Positions 34,074-43,062 of a stretch of 64,000 nt of DNA are shown piece by piece. Within the stretch, counting starts at the first letter, position 1, and every line of letters starts with the position of its first letter. The notes below the pieces were generated by a model. That model had not been told where the DNA came from. It ran no database searches and saw only the letters and a program-made list of their open reading frames with translations. The DNA lies in assembly GCA_963816925.1 (NCBI GenBank), contig CAWFMY010000011.1, positions 1 to 64,000 on the forward strand, in the 5' to 3' direction. A program made the position numbers and the translations under genes. The stretch comes from CAIWHR01 sp963816925 (GTDB lineage Bacteria > Pseudomonadota > Gammaproteobacteria > Burkholderiales > Casimicrobiaceae).

Positions 34074-36231
34074 ATGCGAATGGCTCGTCCGACTTTTCTG
34101 CGCTCGACGCTGCGCGCCCTGTCCTGGGGGGCGGCGCTCGCGCTCGCGTTGCCCTGCGCGGCGGCGGCGGTGCGCACCGAGCACGTCGAGGCCGAATTGG
34201 TCGCGGCGAGAACGGCGCTCGTGCCGGGCGAGCCTCTGACCGTCGCGCTGCGCCTCGCGATCGACAAGGGATGGCACACGTACTGGCGCAATCCCGGCGA
34301 CTCCGGGCTTCCGACGACGCTCGAATGGAAGCTGCCAGGGGGCGTGGCGGCCGGCCCGATCGAATGGCCCGCGCCGCACCTGCTGCCGGCGGGCCCGCTC
34401 CTGAACTACGGTTACGAGAACGAGGTGCTGCACCTCGTCACGCTGACCACGGTGCCGGATTTCCTCTCGGGGCGCGACGTGAAGCTCGCCGCGCGTGCCG
34501 ACTGGCTCGTGTGCAAGGAGACTTGCATCCCCGAAGGCGCCGATCTTACGCTGACGCTGCCGGTGGCCAACGCCGCGGACCCGGATCCGCGTTGGGGTAA
34601 GCCGATCGCCGCGGCCAGGGCCGCGTTGCCGCAGCCGCTCGCGGGGTGGCAGGCGATCGCGGACGGGCACGGCGCGACGATCGCGCTGAAGCTCGTTCCG
34701 CCGGCAGGTGCCGCCGATCCGGGCGAGGTGCGCTTTTTCGCGGATGCGATCGACCGCATCGAGCCGTCGGCGCCGCAACCGCTCGCGCGCGAGGGGAACG
34801 GCTACGTGCTGACGCTTCCGGTCGCGACCACGCTGAATGGCGCGTTTGGAAAACTCGCGGGTGTCGTGACGGCGGCGAACGGTTTCGGCGGCGACGCCCG
34901 CGCGGCGACGATCGACGTCGCGCTCGAACGGCACGGTGACGGCGCCGCCGCGCGCGGGTCTGCCGCCGCCGCCAACGCTCAATCTCGCGCCCGCGCCCGC
35001 TTCGGCGGACGGTCTCGGGCTCGCCCTTGCGATCGTGTCCGCGTTCATCGGCGGCATGCTGCTCAACCTGATGCCGTGCGTGTTCCCGGTGCTGTCGATC
35101 AAGGTGCTGGGCTTCGCGACGCATCACGACACGAAACCGACGCTGCATCACGAAGCGATGGCGTTCGCGGGTGGCGTGATCCTCACCTTCGTCGCGTTGG
35201 GCCTCCTGCTGTCGGCGCTGCGTGCGGCGGGGGAACAGCTGGGCTGGGGCTTCCAGCTGCAATCGCCCTCCGTCGTGGTGGCGCTCGCCATCCTGTTCTT
35301 CGTGCTGGCGTTGAATCTTTCCGGCGTGTTCGAGTTCGGCCAGCTCGCGCCGTCGAGCGTTGCCGAATGGTCGAGCAGGAACCGGATGGTCGACGCGTTT
35401 GGCTCGGGAGTCCTCGCGGTCGTCGTCGCGTCGCCGTGCACGGCGCCGTTCATGGGAGCGGCGCTCGGCTTCGCGATGGCCGGCGGCATTGCGATGATGC
35501 TCACGGTGTTCGTCGCGCTCGGCATCGGCATGGCGCTGCCGTACGTGCTGCTCGCGTGGTTCCCCGGCTGGCGGAAACGGCTGCCGCGTCCCGGGCCGTG
35601 GCTCGCGCGCTTCAAGCAGCTGCTGGCGTTTCCCCTCTATGCGACGGTGATCTGGCTCGCCTGGGTGCTGGGCGCGCAGCGCGACAACGACGCGGTGCTG
35701 CGTCTCTTCGCGGTGCTGCTGGGCACCGGCTTCGCGCTGTGGGCGTGGCGGATCGTGCGCGGCGGCGGGGCGCGGCCGTGGGGGATCGCCGGCTTCGCGG
35801 CGCTCATGGGCACGGTCGTCGTCGCGTGGCCGCTGTTCACGCCGGACACGGAACCCGCCAGAACGGCCAACGCGACGTCGCCGGCGGCGGCCGGCGATTG
35901 GGCGCCGTTCACGCCGGCACGCGTTGCCGATCTGACGGCCGCGGGTCGCGCCGTGTTCGTCGATTTCACCGCCGCATGGTGCGTCACGTGCCAGGTGAAC
36001 AAGCGGCTCGCGCTCAACACCGACGCCGTGCGCGCCGATTTCGCGAAGCGCAACGTCGCGCTCGTGCGCGCCGACTGGACGCGCCGGGATCCGGCGATCA
36101 CCCAGGCGCTCACCGCGCTGGGCCGCAGCGGTGTCCCCGTTTATGTCCTGTACCGGCCGGGCAAGGCGCCGCTCCTGCTGCCCGAGGTTCTCCAGCAGCA
36201 GACCGTGCTCGACGCGCTTGCCACACTTTGA
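34074..36231 (+). CDS. dsbD: Thiol:disulfide interchange protein DsbD-like, frame-disrupted
   Basis: About 719 residues. A signal peptide leads into a DsbD-alpha-like periplasmic domain (KGWHTYWRNPGDSGLPTTLE, ADWLVCKETCIPEGADL). Eight membrane helices follow, with the redox cysteines in NLMPCVFPVLSIK and ASPCTAPFMGAALGFA. The last domain is a thioredoxin-like gamma domain with FTAAWCVTCQVNKRL. This is the long DsbD/ScsB type (COG4232) that moves electrons from cytosolic thioredoxin to the periplasm. The frame changes once near 34933 (...ALER to TVTAPPRAGLPPPP), consistent with one extra base. The start MRMARPTFLR at 34074 fits. It is followed directly by a secreted thioredoxin-fold gene, a likely partner. 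Confidence 0.88.
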
Positions 36232-36260
36232 TGGGTCTCGCTGGATTGATGGAGGTCACG

Positions 36261-36866
36261 ATGCGTAATTCCTCGTTTGCGGTGTCCTTCCTTGCCGCCG
36301 CGTTGCTGGCTCCGGCTGCGGCCCTCGCCCAATCGCCGGGCGCTGCGGCGCCTGCGTTCACGCTGACCGACACTGCAGGCAAGTCGGTGCAGCTTGCGGA
36401 CTACCGCGGCAAGTACGTGGTCCTCGAGTGGACCAATCCCGAATGCCCGTTCGTGCGCAAGCACTACACCAGCGGCAACATGCAGGCGCTGCAGAAGGAA
36501 TGGGGCGCGCGCGAGGTCGTGTGGCTGTCGATCAACTCGACGAACACCGGCAGCTACGAATTCAAGACGCCGGCGCAGATGGCGCAATGGATGCAGGCGC
36601 AAGGCGCGGCGCAGAAGGCCACGCTGATCGACGGCACCAGCGCCACCGCCCGGTCCTACGCGGCGCGGGCCACGCCGCACATGTTCGTCATCGACCCCGC
36701 CGGCGCCGTGCTCTACAACGGCGCGATCGACGACCGGCGAACGTCGAATCCGGCGGATGCGAAGGTCGCGCGCAATTACGTGCGCGCCGCGCTGACCGAA
36801 GCGATGGCCGGCAAGCCCGTGACCGTCGCTTCGACGTCGCCGTACGGCTGCAGCATCAAATACTGA
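36261..36866 (+). CDS. Secreted thioredoxin-fold protein (AhpC/TSA type)
   Basis: A 201-residue protein. The start ATG follows GGAGG at 5 bases, and the signal peptide ends near AALAQS. The fold reads AAPAFTLTDTAGKSVQLADY, the active-site strand VVLEWTNPECPFVRKHY with a single cysteine in place of CxxC, VVWLSINSTNTGSYEF, and ATPHMFVIDPAGAVLYNGAI. The ending PYGCSIKY adds another cysteine. Peroxiredoxin-like secreted proteins with this NPECPFV motif are common. The gene starts 29 bases after dsbD, which suggests that DsbD keeps it reduced. Confidence 0.87.
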   Translation: MRNSSFAVSFLAAALLAPAAALAQSPGAAAPAFTLTDTAGKSVQLADYRGKYVVLEWTNPECPFVRKHYTSGNMQALQKEWGAREVVWLSINSTNTGSYEFKTPAQMAQWMQAQGAAQKATLIDGTSATARSYAARATPHMFVIDPAGAVLYNGAIDDRRTSNPADAKVARNYVRAALTEAMAGKPVTVASTSPYGCSIKY

Positions 36867-36872
36867 CGGCGG

Positions 36873-37887
36873 CTATCTCGCCTCTTCGGCGCGCCGGATC
36901 CGCTCGGCGCTCGATGGGTGAGTGCCGAGGTAGCGCATCACTGGGCCGTCGTCCTTGGCGCCGCCCGTTTCCTTTTCGAGGCGGCGCATCACGTTCGCGA
37001 ACGCCTGCGGCGACACGCCGTGGCGCTTCAGGTGGGCGAATGCGTAGTCGTCGGCCTCGGCCTCGAACTGCCGCGAATAGCCCGACTGGACCAGCATCGA
37101 CGGGAGCGCGACCGCGAGAAACGTGACGCCGACGGCGTCGCCGGCCAGCGCCGTCATCAGCACGGCGATCCCGGAATTCTGCAGCACGAGCCGCATCGCA
37201 TGCCGGCCGCGCACGTGGCCGATCTCGTGGGCGAGCACGGCGAGGAGCTCGTCGTCGTTGTCGACCGCGTCGACCATTTCGTCGGTGACCACGATCGTGC
37301 CGCCGGGGAGCGCAAACGCATTCGGCGCTTCCGGCGTGACGGAAAGCGATGACGAAGTTCTCTTCGCCTTTCTCGCCCTCGACGAATGCGTCGAACTTGT
37401 CTTCCCATTCCTCCTGCTCTTCGGCGGACAGCTGCGACGGCTTCATGACCGTGGCGTCGAGCGATTTCAATGCCTGCTTTCCGAGATAGAGCTCGACCTC
37501 CGGACTGATGCTTCGCGCGACGGGATCGGCAGCGAGCGGCAGCGCGACGGCCACGACGAGCCAGATGCAGGCCGCCGTGATCGCGATGCCCGCGAGCACT
37601 GCCCACCAGCGGGTTTCGACCGCATAGGCCGCGCGCGCGACAACGCCGTGCTCCGGCCACAACGCGGCGATCGCGGCGTGCTCGGTCGACTCGATGCGCT
37701 CGCCGTCCGGCAGGCGCAGGATGCGCGGGACGCCGGGAATCGGCGCATCCGCGACGATGGCGGCGCGCGGCAGCCGCGCGGTCACCGTGCCGTCGCAGAC
37801 CGCGATGTCGTCGCCCCGTTCCTCGACGCGCACCGGCACCGCGGTCGCCGTGCGTCCGTCGTGGAGGATGCCGTCGAAAGCGATCAC
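36873..37887 (-). CDS. M48-family metallopeptidase, frame-disrupted
   Basis: About 337 residues. The N-terminal region has an FDGILHDGRTATAVPVRV strand block of the kind fused to bacterial M48 peptidases, then one membrane span (WWAVLAGIAITAACIWLVVAV) and a linker. The peptidase follows, with zinc motif HEIGH in LAVLAHEIGHVRGRHAMRLV, the third ligand in EAEADDYAF, and GTHPSSAERI at the end. One frame change near 37335 separates the two parts. Family members clip membrane or secreted proteins. The GTG start at 37887 overlaps the stop of the YjgN-like gene (GTGA), so the pair is co-translated. Confidence 0.85.
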
Positions 37888-38930
37888 AGCGAAACGTCCA
37901 CGTTGAAGAGATCGCCGACTTCGGAGCCCGTCGCGGTCGCGGCGGCGCCCGCCGCGGCGGCGAACGACGTCAGCGGAGCCGTCCCGACCACGCAGAGCTT
38001 GCGCGCCCGGTAGCGCGCCATCCGGACCGTCACCCACGGCACCGCGAGCCCGGCGGTCGCGATGACGGCGACGATGTTGCTGAGGTAGAGCCACGAGAGG
38101 TCGCGGGCGCGCAGCGTGCTGCGGCAGCGGAGCGGCCCGACGATCGCGCCGTTCATCGTCAGGTTGCCGATCCGCGCCTGGAGATAGGCGAACACGACGA
38201 GGTACGCGGCATAGAGCGCGGCGATCGGAAGGAAAAAGAACACCGGCGACGGCTGCCTGGAACCCGCGCCCGTGGCGACGACGGCGCCGATGCCGATCCC
38301 CGCCGACATCAGCACGCCCGCGCCGATCATGATCAGGAAGGCGAGCAGGTAGGCCACGATGAATCCGCCGGCCTCCATGTCGGCCGTGAACGGCGTCGCG
38401 CCGAAGCGATGCCGCTCGACGATGAATCGCGCGCGCCGCATCCGGAACCACGGATACCCGAGGCCGAGGGTGACAATGACGATCGCGCCGAAGCCGAGCA
38501 GCACCTTCGCGGCTTCGCGGATCGTGCCGTCGAACGCGAACGCGACATTGCGCCACGCCGAATTGCGGGCGTTGAACCGCGATGACGCGACGACGATCCA
38601 CGGGGCCAGGAGCAGCAGGAGCAGGATGAACGCGACTTGCGCAAACCAGAGGAAATGCCCGGAGAACGCGATGCCGCCGAAAAGCAGCAGGGCGATGATG
38701 CGGCCCTTCAGAATGGCGACCGGGGAGGCGCGGTAATCGAAGCCCGAGCCATCGAGCCGCGTGTGCGCATACAGGTAGCGGCGCTTGCGCACCTTGCCCC
38801 ACGCCGAGTAGACGCCGAGCGTCAGCAGCGACAGGCAAAGGCTGACCGCCCAGATGCGGAAATAGTCGGCGGTGCGGCCGGTGAAGATGAAAGGATGAAT
38901 CGACAGCGGCGCGGCGTTGGTGTCGGCCAT
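37884..38930 (-). CDS. YjgN/DUF898-family inner-membrane protein
   Basis: A 348-residue protein with six to eight hydrophobic segments. It begins with the DUF898 hallmark PFIFTGRTADYFRIWAVSLCL and LGVYSAWGKVRKRRYLYAHT, and later repeats FRMRRARFIVERHRFGATPF. The ends RKLCVVGTAPLTSF and ARDLSWLYLSNIVAVI are also characteristic. The role is unknown. In many proteobacteria this gene is followed by an M48 peptidase gene, as here. An ATG 12 bases upstream at 38942 is also possible. It is divergent from the HlyD-like gene across an 80-base spacer. Confidence 0.87.
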   Translation of the reverse strand: MADTNAAPLSIHPFIFTGRTADYFRIWAVSLCLSLLTLGVYSAWGKVRKRRYLYAHTRLDGSGFDYRASPVAILKGRIIALLLFGGIAFSGHFLWFAQVAFILLLLLLAPWIVVASSRFNARNSAWRNVAFAFDGTIREAAKVLLGFGAIVIVTLGLGYPWFRMRRARFIVERHRFGATPFTADMEAGGFIVAYLLAFLIMIGAGVLMSAGIGIGAVVATGAGSRQPSPVFFFLPIAALYAAYLVVFAYLQARIGNLTMNGAIVGPLRCRSTLRARDLSWLYLSNIVAVIATAGLAVPWVTVRMARYRARKLCVVGTAPLTSFAAAAGAAATATGSEVGDLFNVDVSL

Positions 38931-39011
38931 GGTGGTTCCCATGATTGTACCGGGCAACCCGTCGCTGGCGCCGTGTGGCGAAGGACCTTTTCGAGTAAGC
39001 TTTGCGGCGAG

Positions 39012-39996
39012 ATGGAGCATTGTCGGACCCTTCGCAACGCGCGTTTCCGTGCCGTGCAGGTTTGGGCATGGGCCGCAGCACTCGCAATGGCGGCGTGCGC
39101 ACCCGCGGCGGAGGCGCCGCTGACCGGCTATATCGAGGGCGAGTACGTGCGCGTGGCCGCGCCGTTTGCGGGGACGCTGCAGCAGCTCTCGGTGCGGCGC
39201 GGTGCGCAGGTCGCGGCGGGCGCGCCGCTCTTCGCGCTCGAACGGGAGAACGAGACCGCGGCGCGGCGCGAAGCGACGGAGCGTCTCGCCGCCGCGCAAG
39301 CGCGGCTCGCGAACCTGCAGACGGGCAAGCGGCCGCCCGAAATCGAAATGGCCGCCGAGCAACTGCAGCAGGCGCGCGCCGCGCGCGAGCTGTCGGCGGC
39401 GAATCTGAAGCGCCAGAAGCAGCTGCTCGCCAGCGGCTTCGTGAGCATGGCGGTGGTCGACGACGCGAGCGCGCAGCTGAAGCGCGACGAAGCGCACGTG
39501 GCGGAGCTCACGGCATCGGTGGCGACGACGAAGATGCCGGCGCGCGACGCGGAGATTCGCGCCGCGGAGGCCGACGCGCGCGCGGCGCAGGAGGTCGTCG
39601 CGCAAAGCGATTGGCGGCTTGCGCAGCGCGCCGTGGCAGCACACCGCGACGGGCCTCGTCAACGACACGTACTACACGGTGGGCGACTTCGTGCCGGCCG
39701 GAAGCCCGGTGGTGAGCCTGTTGCCGCCCGGCAACGTGAAGGCGCGCTTCTATGTGCCCGAGCCCATGCTGGCGCGGGTTCGCGCCGGCACCGCAGTGAA
39801 GCTCACGTGCGACGCCTGCGGCGCGCCGATTTCCGCGACGATCGATTACGTTTCGAATCGTGCCGAGTACACCCCACCGGTGCTCTACTCGAAGGAGAAC
39901 CGCGGCAAGCTCGTGTTCCTGGTCGAGGCCCGGCCCGCGACCGCGGAGGCGGCGCGACTGAAGCCCGGCCAGCCGATCGACGTGACGCTGCCGTGA
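39012..39996 (+). CDS. HlyD-family membrane-fusion protein of lipoprotein type, frame-disrupted
   Basis: About 328 residues. The N-terminus has a hydrophobic signal ending in a lipobox (LAMAAC, C29), so it is probably a lipid-anchored fusion protein. Next come the biotinyl-lipoyl strands LTGYIEGEYVRVAAPFAGTL, a coiled-coil region of about 100 residues (ETAARREATERLAAAQARLA, QQARAARELSAANLKRQ), and the second half in another frame after about 39640 (ATGLVNDTYYTVGDFVPAG, VVSLLPPGNVKARFYVPEPM). It links an inner-membrane ABC exporter to the periplasm. The stop overlaps the 18-base direct repeat that flanks the downstream intergenic element. Confidence 0.85.
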
Positions 39997-40161
39997 GCGC
40001 CGCAGGGCCGCCCCGAAGGCGCGACGGCGCCCCGAGGGCGCGCGCGAGCGGGCGGCGGCCGACCAAGGCAACGCGAACCCAGCGCCGGAGGCGCGCTCGC
40101 CCCCCTGGGGGGAGCGGCGCGCAGCGCCGATCGGGGGGATCATGTGAGCGCCGCAGGGCCG
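39993..40161. repeat. REP-like structured element flanked by an 18-base direct repeat
   Basis: The 18-base sequence GTGAGCGCCGCAGGGCCG occurs at 39993-40010 and again exactly at 40144-40161, 151 bases apart. The material between them has several hairpins: GCGCCC-CGA-GGGCGC, CGCC-GGA-GGCG and CCCCCC-T-GGGGGG. This high-GC multi-hairpin pattern resembles the REP-type intergenic elements of Burkholderiales. The first copy carries the hlyD stop and the second the GTG start of the ABC gene, which suggests that an overlapping stop/start junction was duplicated or split by the element. Confidence 0.6.
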
Positions 40162-41109
40162 TCCCGGACGCCCGCGCCCGACGTCGTCATCGACGTTCGC
40201 GGACTCAACAAGCATTTCGGCGCCAATCACGTGGTTCGCGACTTGTCGCTTTCGGTGCGGCGCGGCGAGATATTCGGCTTTCTCGGCCCCAACGGCAGCG
40301 GCAAGACGACGACGATCCGCATGCTCTGCGGCCTGCTGACGCCGGACTCGGGCGAAGGCACGTGCCTCGGCTACGACATCCGGCGCGAGTCCTACGAAAT
40401 CAAATGTCGCGCGGGCTACATGACGCAGCGTTTCTCGTTCTGGGAAGACCTGACGATCCGCGAGAACCTGCGCTTCATCGCGCGCATGTACGGAATGGCC
40501 GATCGCAACGCATCCGTCGAGGCAGCGCTCGACCGGCTCGGCTTGACGAAGCGCGGCGATCAGCTCGCGGGGACGCTGTCCGGCGGCTGGAAGCAGCGCC
40601 TCGCACTCGCGGCGTGCCTGCTCCACCAGCCGCAATTGCTGCTGCTCGACGAGCCGACCGCGGGCGTGGATCCGGAAGCGCGGCGCGAGTTCTGGGAGGA
40701 GCTGCATGCGTTCGCCGCGACGGGCATCTCGGTGCTCGTCAGCACGCACTACATGGACGAGGCGGAGCGCTGCCACAAGCTCGCGTACATCCTCAACGGT
40801 CGCCTGCTCGCGCAAGGCACGGTCGAAGACGTCGTCGCGGGACAGCACCTCGTCGGCTGGTCGGTCGAAGGCCCGGACCTCTCGTCGCTGGCGCGCGAGG
40901 TGCGCACGCTTCCGGAGGTGGAGCAGGTCGCCGCGTTCGGCGGCCGCCTCCATGTCGTCGGACGGGACGCGGAGCGGCTCGCCGCGGATCTCGCGCCGTG
41001 GCGGGCCGACCCGCGTTACCGGTGGGAGCCCGTGGATCCGGGACTCGAGGACGTGTTCATCCACCTGATGCGCCACGCGGACGACGCGTCGGTCGCGGGC
41101 GATCCATGA
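40144..41109 (+). CDS. ABC transporter ATP-binding protein (ABC-2 exporter type)
   Basis: A 321-residue ATPase. Walker A is GPNGSGKTT, the Q-loop is GYMTQRFSFWEDLT, the signature is LSGGWKQR and Walker B is LLLLDEPTAGVDPEARR, with the switch histidine in VSTHYMDEAERC. An extra C-terminal domain of about 80 residues (VGWSVEGPDLSSLAREVR..., GLEDVFIHLMRHADD) is typical of drug or polysaccharide ABC-2 exporters of the YhiH/CcmA type. The start is GTG at 40144. An ATG two bases earlier is out of frame. The permease gene overlaps its stop by 4 bases. Confidence 0.9.
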   Translation: MSAAGPSRTPAPDVVIDVRGLNKHFGANHVVRDLSLSVRRGEIFGFLGPNGSGKTTTIRMLCGLLTPDSGEGTCLGYDIRRESYEIKCRAGYMTQRFSFWEDLTIRENLRFIARMYGMADRNASVEAALDRLGLTKRGDQLAGTLSGGWKQRLALAACLLHQPQLLLLDEPTAGVDPEARREFWEELHAFAATGISVLVSTHYMDEAERCHKLAYILNGRLLAQGTVEDVVAGQHLVGWSVEGPDLSSLAREVRTLPEVEQVAAFGGRLHVVGRDAERLAADLAPWRADPRYRWEPVDPGLEDVFIHLMRHADDASVAGDP

Positions 41110-42242
41110 GCCGGTTCTTTTCCTGGTCGCGCTGGTTCGGCATCGTCGGCAAGGAGTTCATCCAGCTGAAGCGCGACCGGCTCACGTTCGCGATGATCGT
41201 CGGCATCCCCATCGTCCAGATCCTGCTGTTCGGCTTCGCGATCAACTCCGACCCGAAGCACCTGGCCGCGGCGGTTCGCGACGCCGATCGCAGCGAATTC
41301 TCGCGCGGCATCCTGTCCGCGATGTCGAGGAGCGAGTACTTCGACTTCGTCCGCGAAGCGCACGACGACGCCGAAATCGACCGGATGCTGGCGACGGGCG
41401 CCGTCCAGTTCGTGGTCACGATCCCGGAAGGATTCGCGCGGGCGCTCGTGCGCGGCGAGCGGCCGGCGCTCCTGATCGAAGCCGATGCGACAGACCCGGC
41501 GGCGACCGGCAATGCGATCGCGGCGGTGAATTCGCTGGCGCAGAACGCGCTCGCGCGCGAGCTCACCGGTCCGCTGTTGCCGCTGGCCGCGAGCCCCGCC
41601 GCGTTCGAAGTCCGGGTCCATCCGCGCTACAACCCCGAGGCGATCACGCAGTACAACATCGTGCCGGGGCTGATGGGCGTGATCCTCACGATGACCATGG
41701 TGCTGATGACGGGGCTCGCGATCACGCGCGAGACGGAGCGCGGCACGATGGAGAACCTGCTCGCCACGCCAGCCAACGCGCTCGAGGTCATGACCGGCAA
41801 GATCGTCCCGTACGTGCTGATCGGCCTCATCCAGGTGTCGATCATCCTGCTGCTCTCGCGCCTCGTCTTCCGGGTGCCGATCATCGGGCGGCTCGACGTG
41901 CTCTTCGTCGCCGTGCTGCTGTTCATCGCCGCGAACCTGACGCTCGGCCTCACGTTCTCGTCGCTCGCGCGCAACCAGCTCCAGGCGATGCAGATGACAT
42001 TCTTCTTCTTCCTGCCGTCGATCCTGCTGTCCGGATTCATGTTTCCGTTCCGCGGGATGCCCGGATGGGCGCAAGCGATCGGCGAGGTGCTGCCCATCAC
42101 GCATTTCCTGCGGATCGTCCGCGGCGTGCTGCTCAAAGGCAACGGGTTCGCCGAGATCGCCTCCGAGTTGTGGCCCATCGCGCTGTTCATGGCGGTCGTG
42201 ATCACCGCGGGCGTCAAGGTGTTCCGGCGCACGCTCGACTGA
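41106..42242 (+). CDS. ABC-2 type transporter permease
   Basis: A 378-residue permease of the YhhJ/DrrB superfamily. One N-terminal helix (LTFAMIVGIPIVQILLFGFA) is followed by a large periplasmic loop (residues 45-170), then five helices starting at NIVPGLMGVILTMTMVLM. The ABC-2 signature ITRETERGTMENLLATP is present, and the protein ends FRRTLD. With the HlyD protein and the ATPase it forms a complete tripartite exporter, probably for a drug, peptide or lipid. No outer-membrane TolC gene is adjacent. The ATGA overlap with the ATPase gene shows coupled translation. Confidence 0.9.
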   Translation: MSRFFSWSRWFGIVGKEFIQLKRDRLTFAMIVGIPIVQILLFGFAINSDPKHLAAAVRDADRSEFSRGILSAMSRSEYFDFVREAHDDAEIDRMLATGAVQFVVTIPEGFARALVRGERPALLIEADATDPAATGNAIAAVNSLAQNALARELTGPLLPLAASPAAFEVRVHPRYNPEAITQYNIVPGLMGVILTMTMVLMTGLAITRETERGTMENLLATPANALEVMTGKIVPYVLIGLIQVSIILLLSRLVFRVPIIGRLDVLFVAVLLFIAANLTLGLTFSSLARNQLQAMQMTFFFFLPSILLSGFMFPFRGMPGWAQAIGEVLPITHFLRIVRGVLLKGNGFAEIASELWPIALFMAVVITAGVKVFRRTLD

Positions 42243-42424
42243 GCGAGGCGGTTGACGCCAAGGAGCGAAGCTCGCGTCGCCCTGCGATGGAGGCCGGCCG
42301 TTGGTCCGACCAATCGAACATCACATTCGATCGAAGAGGCCGGCGTCGAATGGCGCGACGCCCTCGGCGACCGCCGACAGGATGCTATCATCGGCCACCC
42401 CATTTTTGTTTCCTGATCGCCCGC

Positions 42425-43057
42425 ATGCCGCTCGACACGTGGCTCGCCTTTTTCGTCGCGTCGTGGCTGATTTCGCTGAGCCCCGGCGCCGGCGCGATCT
42501 CGTGCATGACCGCGGGCATGCGCTTCGGATATCGGCGCGCGCTATGGAACATCGTCGGGCTGCAGCTCGGCATCCTGCTCGTTCTCGGCGTCGTCGCGGC
42601 CGGGCTGGGCGCCGTTCTCGCCGCGTCCACCATCGCGTTCACGGCGGTGAAATGGCTGGGCGCGGCCTACCTCGTGTGGCTCGGCATCCAGCAGTGGCGC
42701 GCGCCTGCGGTACTGCCGAGTGTCGACGTCGCCGGCGCGACGCCCGAGGGAACGGCGAAGGCGCTGCTGCTCCGGGGTTTTCTCGTCAATGCGACAAACC
42801 CCAAGGGCATCCTGTTCATGCTCGCGGTGCTGCCGCAGTTCATCGATCCGTCGCGACCGCAGTTCGTCCAATATGCGATCTGCGGCGTCACGCTGTTCTT
42901 CACGGACCTCGTCGTGATGAGCGTCTACACCGGGCTTGCCGCGCGCGTTCTGCGCATGCTGCGGGCGCCGCATCACCTGCGCGCGGTCAACCGCACGTTC
43001 GGCGGCCTGTTCGTCGCGGCAGGCGCGTTCCTGGCGACGTACCGGCGGGCGGCCTGA
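42425..43057 (+). CDS. LysE/RhtB-family amino acid exporter
   Basis: A 210-residue membrane protein with six helices. The family opening is visible (WLAFFVASWLISLSPGAGAISCMTAGM, where the family has PGP or PGAG), followed by VKWLGAAYLVWLGIQQW and GFLVNATNPKGILFMLAVLPQFI. RhtB-type proteins export homoserine, lactones, threonine or other amino acids. The substrate is not indicated. It begins a plus-strand run with the methyltransferase and lipoprotein genes, but its spacing of 5 bases to the next gene may be accidental. Confidence 0.88.
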   Translation: MPLDTWLAFFVASWLISLSPGAGAISCMTAGMRFGYRRALWNIVGLQLGILLVLGVVAAGLGAVLAASTIAFTAVKWLGAAYLVWLGIQQWRAPAVLPSVDVAGATPEGTAKALLLRGFLVNATNPKGILFMLAVLPQFIDPSRPQFVQYAICGVTLFFTDLVVMSVYTGLAARVLRMLRAPHHLRAVNRTFGGLFVAAGAFLATYRRAA

Positions 43058-43062
43058 CGCCC

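Noticed and set aside
38637..42242. One 1201-residue frame running through hlyD, the ABC ATPase and the permease
   Set aside because: The middle part is out of frame with the real ATPase gene. The continuous frame is an accident of high GC and of the hlyD frame change.
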